DNA from: Macrostomum hystrix | Taxonomy: Eukaryota > Platyhelminthes > Macrostomidae | Assembly: GCA_950097015.1 (NCBI GenBank) | Contig: CATNEN010000025.1 | Location: 7,606,001-7,670,000 of the forward strand | Length of the DNA: 64,000 nt | Direction: 5' to 3' | Shown here: in pieces, positions 59,691 to 64,000 of the stretch | Numbering within the stretch: the stretch's first letter is position 1 | Layout of the letters: each line of letters starts with the position of its first letter | The notes under the pieces: model-generated | The model's input: only the letters and a program-made list of their open reading frames with translations | Database searches by the model: none | Told to the model about the DNA's origin: nothing | Position numbers and translations under genes: made by a program

Positions 59691-60453
59691 CAGATGATTT
59701 TTCAGCTGAGGAATCCTTTTCCCTCGCATCGTCTCTGGCAGGCTCGCTGTGAGGATGAGTCCGGCTGTGCTTAGCCAGGTGGTCGGACCGCATGAACCTC
59801 TTGCCGCACGCAAGGCAGGCGAAGCGCTTCTCACCAGTGTGAGTTCGCACGTGTCTCTGTAGCTCGTCTGATCGGGTGAATCGCTTACCGCACAATGTCC
59901 ACTGGCAGAGGAAGGGTCGCTCGCCGGTGTGCCAACGGAGGTGCGCTTTCAGATGCGACGTCTTGCCGTAGACTTTGCCGCAGCCGGGCACGTGACAGTT
60001 GTGCAGTCCGGGTGCACGGGGCTGCTGCTGCTGCTGCTGCTCGGTCCATGTTGATTCTGACTGCACCCGACGACAATTTGGGCAGTCGCACGATGATGAG
60101 GCTCCAGCAGATTTAGGAGTCGATGGTTTTCTTCGAGATGACTGCGCCGCAGCGGGCGGCGGTGGCGGAGGCGGCGGAGGCGGCGGCGGAGGCGGCGGAG
60201 GCGGCGGCGGCGGAGGCGGTGACTGCGGCAGCTGCGGTAAATAAACTGGATAATAAGGGTTAGGCACGTAGCGATAGGTCATGGGCAGTTGCATTTGGAG
60301 ATCATTCTGTTGTTGCTGCTGCAGCTGCTGTTGGCCAAGATCCTGTTGAACGGGCCAAACCACACTGTCTGAGAAGTGCATCGTCTCTCGAGTATCCACA
60401 GCCGTTGAAAAAACAGTATGGCAGTTGTTCTCAGTAGATTCCGATTGATTTTG
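59665..60453 (-). CDS. Sp-family gene, zinc-finger exon
   Basis: Contains all recognisable domains. The acceptor boundary at 60453 is preferred over an ATG at 60492 because the latter leads through intron-like sequence and the AG has the expected TATTTGCAG context. ATG within ETMHFSDSV is an alternative internal start. The final codons (QDLGI, stop) are encoded by the first unit of the 15-bp array. Confidence 0.88.
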   Translation of the reverse strand, partial: QNQSESTENNCHTVFSTAVDTRETMHFSDSVVWPVQQDLGQQQLQQQQQNDLQMQLPMTYRYVPNPYYPVYLPQLPQSPPPPPPPPPPPPPPPPPPPPPPAAAQSSRRKPSTPKSAGASSSCDCPNCRRVQSESTWTEQQQQQQPRAPGLHNCHVPGCGKVYGKTSHLKAHLRWHTGERPFLCQWTLCGKRFTRSDELQRHVRTHTGEKRFACLACGKRFMRSDHLAKHSRTHPHSEPARDDAREKDSSAEKSSDCRQDLGI

Positions 60454-61980
60454 CTGCAAATATTTTTTATAATGAAACGTGTAAAGGCACAAATTTTTGG
60501 AGTTGTCGCTTGCGATCTAGGATATGGGATCTAGGATTTGAGGATCTAGGATTTGAGGATCTAGGATTTGAGGATCTAGGATTTGAGGATCTAGGATTTG
60601 AGGATCTAGGATTTGAGGATCTAGGATTTGAGAATCTAGGATTTGAGGATCTAGGATTTGAGAATCTAGGATTGAGGATCTAGGATTTGAGGATCTAGGA
60701 TTTGAGGATGTTGGATCTGGGGATCTATACGGATCTGGGAATCTAGGATCTGGGGATCTAGGATCTGGGAATCTAGGATCTGGGATCTAGGATCTGGAAT
60801 CTAGGATCTGGGATCTAGGATCTGGGGATCTAGGATCTGGGGATCTAGGATCTGGGGATCTTAAGATTTTGGGATCTATAATTTTGGGATCTAGGATTTG
60901 GGAATCTAGGAATTCGAGATTTAGAATTTGGGGATCTAGGATTTAGGATATAGGATTTGGGGATCCAGGATTTGGGAATCTAGGATCTGGGATCTAGGAT
61001 CATGCTAAAATTTGCAAAATTACGGCATCTGTTTTTCATATCTAAATTTCTATTTCCTTTTGTGAGAAGTTATACATACTTTACAACTTTCAATGGAAAT
61101 ATTTACGTGATTAAAAGACAATAAACTAAAAAACTAACAAAATAGTGAATCGTGATTCAAGTTTAAACTAAGATTTCTCTTCTTGCTGGTTGTCAAAACA
61201 ATGACAGCTTTGCTATGCAATTGATCAAGCTTGAGTAGCCAGATGGATTTTGCAAGCTGAGTGCAGTGCAGACAGCTGCTTGATCCCATCCCATCTGTCA
61301 CCCGCTCTCTCTGTTCTTGAACGCCTTGCTTCGCAATGTCTGTCGCTTTTAATTTGCATTGCGACATGGGGATGATGAAAATTTAAATCGATCTTCTTCA
61401 TTCTAAGGTAGCTTTGTTCCAATGTTTCTCTAAACCTTATAGTCTCACAAAAATCCCAGAGTCTCACTAAATATCCCATTGTCTCTCCAAGTATCCCAGT
61501 GTCTCAAAAAATGTCCCATAATCACCCAAAACATCCCACCGTCTCCTAAAACATCCCATAATCTCCCTAGACATCCTAGAGTCTCCCTAGACATCCCAGA
61601 GTCTCCCTAGATATCCTAGAGTCTCCCTAGACATCCCAGAGTCTCCCTAGATATCCTAGAGTCTCCCTAGATATCCCAGAGTCTCCTTAGACATCCTAGA
61701 GTCTCCCTAGATGTCCCAGAGTCTCCTTAGACATCTTAGAGTCTCCCAAAACATCCCACCGTCTCCTAAAACATCCCAGAGTCTCCCTAGACATCCCAGA
61801 GTCTCCCTAGACATCCCAGAGTCTCCCTAGACATCCCGGAGTCTCCCTAAATATCCCATGTCTTTCCCTTAGTATCCCATAGTGACAGCGTTCCACCAAG
61901 TACCCTAGATTCAATTTGATTGAGTATACAATACAGCCAGTTGAGTGTCCTACCTGAAAATGCGAACCGAATGTTGACAT
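59665..61980 (-). CDS. Sp-family zinc-finger transcription factor (buttonhead/Sp5-9 type)
   Basis: Nuclear GC-box-binding transcription factor. Exon 2 is 60453-59665 (262 codons plus stop), acceptor ATATTTGCAG in phase 0. The proposed exon 1 is 61980-61954 (MSTFGSHFQ, donor CAGGTAGGA, phase 0), giving about 271 aa. Seen in order: glutamine-rich segment, a run of about 22 prolines, Btd box (SCDCPNCRR), polyQ, then three C2H2 fingers: [71 protein letters not shown] and RSDHLAK are the DNA-contact helices of Sp factors, and the Btd box separates Sp from KLF. The tail is short ([20 protein letters not shown]) and stops inside the 15-bp array. No N-terminal SP box was seen. Exon 1 is less certain than exon 2. 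Confidence 0.88.
60515..61000. repeat. 15-bp array in the Sp gene intron, inverted relative to the 3' array
   Basis: On the plus strand GGATCTAGGATTTGA (60515-60700) then GGATCTAGGATCTGG-type units (60720-60860), degenerating to 61000. The downstream array shows the same unit only as its reverse complement, so the two arrays flanking the zinc-finger exon are complementary in the pre-mRNA. Confidence 0.96.
61440..61860. repeat. 20-bp minisatellite in the Sp gene intron
   Basis: AGTCTCCCTAGACATCCCAG and variants (ATATCC, AAACATCCCACC), about 21 copies, a second array in the same proposed 1.5 kb intron. Confidence 0.95.
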
Positions 61981-62129
61981 GCCAGTTGGTATTTGAGTAA
62001 TTTTTAATGAGTTTAACTTTCGACTGCTCTTATTTAAGCAACAAAAGCAAGCAAGCGCTTCATTATCACCCGACCCCAAGCCCTAATCCCATTGGCTTGC
62101 GGCCGCTGTCCAATGGGGCCGAGAGGCAA

Positions 62130-62137
62130 TATTTATA
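62130..62137 (-). promoter_or_regulatory. Candidate TATA box of the Sp gene
   Basis: TATAAATA on the minus strand lies about 150 bases before the proposed start codon, within a GC-richer block that also has CCAATGG and CCATTGG. The CCAAT motifs lie downstream rather than upstream of this TATA in the minus direction, which weakens the call. Confidence 0.35.
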
Positions 62138-62309
62138 CAATTCTGGATCCACTTGTGTTCGCTGGGTTCGTTAGATAATTGCTAATTATTTACAAACTCA
62201 CAGACCTTATGAAAGATCTGAGTTGTAGAAAAGCTTATTAACGAACTCCTTTCCTGTCCTTATCAATCGAAATTTCAAAATACCATCCGATTTATCCTAT
62301 CTAACTTAC

Positions 62310-64000
62310 CTCGCGGCCTCAGTCATCTACCTCTCCGCCACTCTAATCTACCTCTCCGCCTCACTCATCTACCTCTCCGCCACTCTAATCTACCTCTCCG
62401 CCTCTCTAATCTACCTCTCCGCCTCACTCATCTACCTCTCCGCCACTCTAATCTACCTCTCCGCCTCTCTAATCTACCTCTCCGCCTCTCATCTACCTCT
62501 CCGCCACTCTAATCTACCTCTCCGCCTCACTCATCTACCTCTCCGCCACTCTAATCTACCTCTCCGCCTCTCTAATCTACCTCTCCGCCTCTCATCTACC
62601 TCTCCGCCACTCTAATCTACCTCTCCGCCTCACTCATCTACCTCTCCGCCACTCTAATCTACCTCTCCGCCTCACTCATCTACCTCTCCGCCACTCTAAT
62701 CTACCTCTCCGCCTCTCTAATCTACCTCTCCGCCTCTCATCTACCTCTCCGCCACTCTAATCTACCTCTCCGCCTCACTCATCTACCTCTCCGCCACTCT
62801 AATCTACCTCTCCGCCTCTCTAATCTACCTCTCCGCCTCTCATCTACCTCTCCGCCACTCTAATCTACCTCTCCGCCTCACTCATCTACCTCTCCGCCAC
62901 TCTAATCTAACTCTCCGCCTCTATAATCTTTCTCTCCGCCTCTATAATCTACCTCCTCTCCTGTCTAATCTACCTCTTCTCCTGTCTAATCTATCTCTCC
63001 CCCGCTCTAATCAACCTCTCCGCCACTCTAATCTATTTCTCCGCCACTCTAATCTACCTCTCCGCCTCACTCATCTACCTCTCCGCCTCACTCATCTACC
63101 TCTCCGCCACTCTAATCTACCTCTCCGCCTCACTCATCTACCTCTCCGCCACTCTAATCTACCTCTCCGCCACTCTAATCTACCTCTCCGCCTCTATAAT
63201 CTTTCTCTCCGCCTCTATAATCTACCTCTTCTCCTGTCTAATCTACCTCTTCTCCTGTCTAATCTACCTCTTCTCCTGTCTAATCTATTTCTCCGCCTCA
63301 CTCATCTACCTCTCCGCCACTCTAATATATTTCTCCGCCTCTCTCATCTACCTCTCCGCCTCACTCATCTACCTCTCCGCCACTCTAATCTCCTCTCCGC
63401 CTCACTCATCTACCTCTCCGCCACTATAATCTACCTCTCCGCCTCACTCATCTACCTCTCCGCCACTCTAATCTACCTCTCCGCCTCAGTCATCTACCTC
63501 TCTGCCTCTCTAATCTACCTCACGGCCTCAGTCATCTACCTCTCTGCCTCTCTCATCTACCTCACGGCCTCAGTCATCTACCTCTCTGCCTCTCTCATCT
63601 ACCTCACGGCCTCAGTCATCTACCTCTCTGCCTCTCTCATCTACCTCACGGCCTCAGTCATCTACCTTTCTGCCTCTCTCATCTACCTCACGGCCTCACT
63701 CATCTACCTCTCTGCCTCTCTAATCTACCTCACGGCCTCAGTCATCTACCTCTCTGCCTCTCTAATCTACCTCACGGCCTCAGTCATCTACCTCTCTGCC
63801 TCTCTAATCTACCTCACGGCCTCAGTCATCTACCTCTCTGCCTCTCTAATCTACCTCACGGCCTCACTCATCTACCTCTCTGCCTCTCTAATCTACCTCA
63901 CGGCCTCAGTCATCTACCTCTCTGCCTCTCTAATCTACCTCACGGCCTCAGTCATCTACCTCTCTGCCTCTCTAATCTACCTCTCCGCCACTCTAATCTA
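62310..64000. repeat. About 21-bp minisatellite running off the window
   Basis: At least 80 units of ATCTACCTCTCCGCCTCTCT with alternating CACTCTA, CTCACTC and CTCTCTA ends, giving dimeric 41-bp and larger periods. From about 63480 the units change to CACGGCCTCAGTC alternating with CTCTGCCTCTC. Only its left end is in the window. No gene is visible in it. Confidence 0.97.

Noticed and set aside
59016-59834. Open frames reading PDPRS (plus) and RIWGS (minus)
   Set aside because: By-products of the 15-bp array. The minus-strand one overlaps the Sp gene in the wrong frame for its zinc fingers.
60454-60492. ATG at 60492 as the start of the Sp protein
   Set aside because: It would add 13 residues encoded by AT-rich intron-like sequence ending in a good splice acceptor; an upstream exon at 61980-61954 with matching phase is preferred, though not proven.

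Overview
This is metazoan nuclear DNA. Coding exons are GC-rich and separated by GT-AG introns. Two tRNA-Val genes, tRNA-derived SINEs and a Tc1-type element are present, and the four best-recognised genes are animal-specific or animal-typical families. AT-rich spacers, one minisatellite per intron and GC-rich exons would suit a repeat-laden lophotrochozoan (a free-living flatworm is one guess), but nothing in the window fixes the phylum.

Layout. 1-53 may be the 3' end of an upstream gene, followed by a 1 kb minisatellite. 2531-8678 (+) is a three-exon FGF-family ligand with a signal peptide, a beta-trefoil core and an unusually long basic C-terminal extension. 8.9-11.6 kb is AT-rich spacer. 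11657-32607 (+) is a RIM-binding protein (RIMBP) gene of about 21 exons: polyQ-interrupted coiled coil, half of a first SH3, three FN3 domains, then two SH3 domains. 34269-34878 is an internally deleted Tc1/mariner element. 35981-36891 (-) is a two-exon, two-pass protein resembling BK-channel beta subunits. 39741-52421 (+) is a complete 13-exon CYFIP/Sra-1 gene (about 1295 aa). Three single-base insertions interrupt its reading frame, in exons 1, 3 and 4. 55181 and 57235 are identical tRNA-Val(AAC) genes either side of a 1.3 kb GGACA/GGATA array. 59665-61980 (-) is an Sp-family zinc-finger gene with a Btd box and three C2H2 fingers. 62.3-64 kb is one large array running off the window.

The dominant feature is the repeat architecture. 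Nearly every intron of all five genes carries its own tandem array (unit mostly 12-43 bp), a different unit in each intron. 31 of the 36 modelled introns lie in phase 0. In the Sp gene, the 15-bp array supplies the stop codon and fills the predicted 3'UTR, and a related array in the opposite orientation lies in the upstream intron. The terminal exon is therefore flanked by complementary arrays.

Functionally, RIMBP organises presynaptic release sites, CYFIP is the Rac-responsive core of the WAVE actin complex, and the two-pass protein is a likely channel accessory subunit, so three neighbours are typically neuronal. They sit on different strands with independent arrays, and I see no sign of co-transcription. 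Exon models come from reading frames, splice-site motifs and phase agreement; no transcript data or database search was available.
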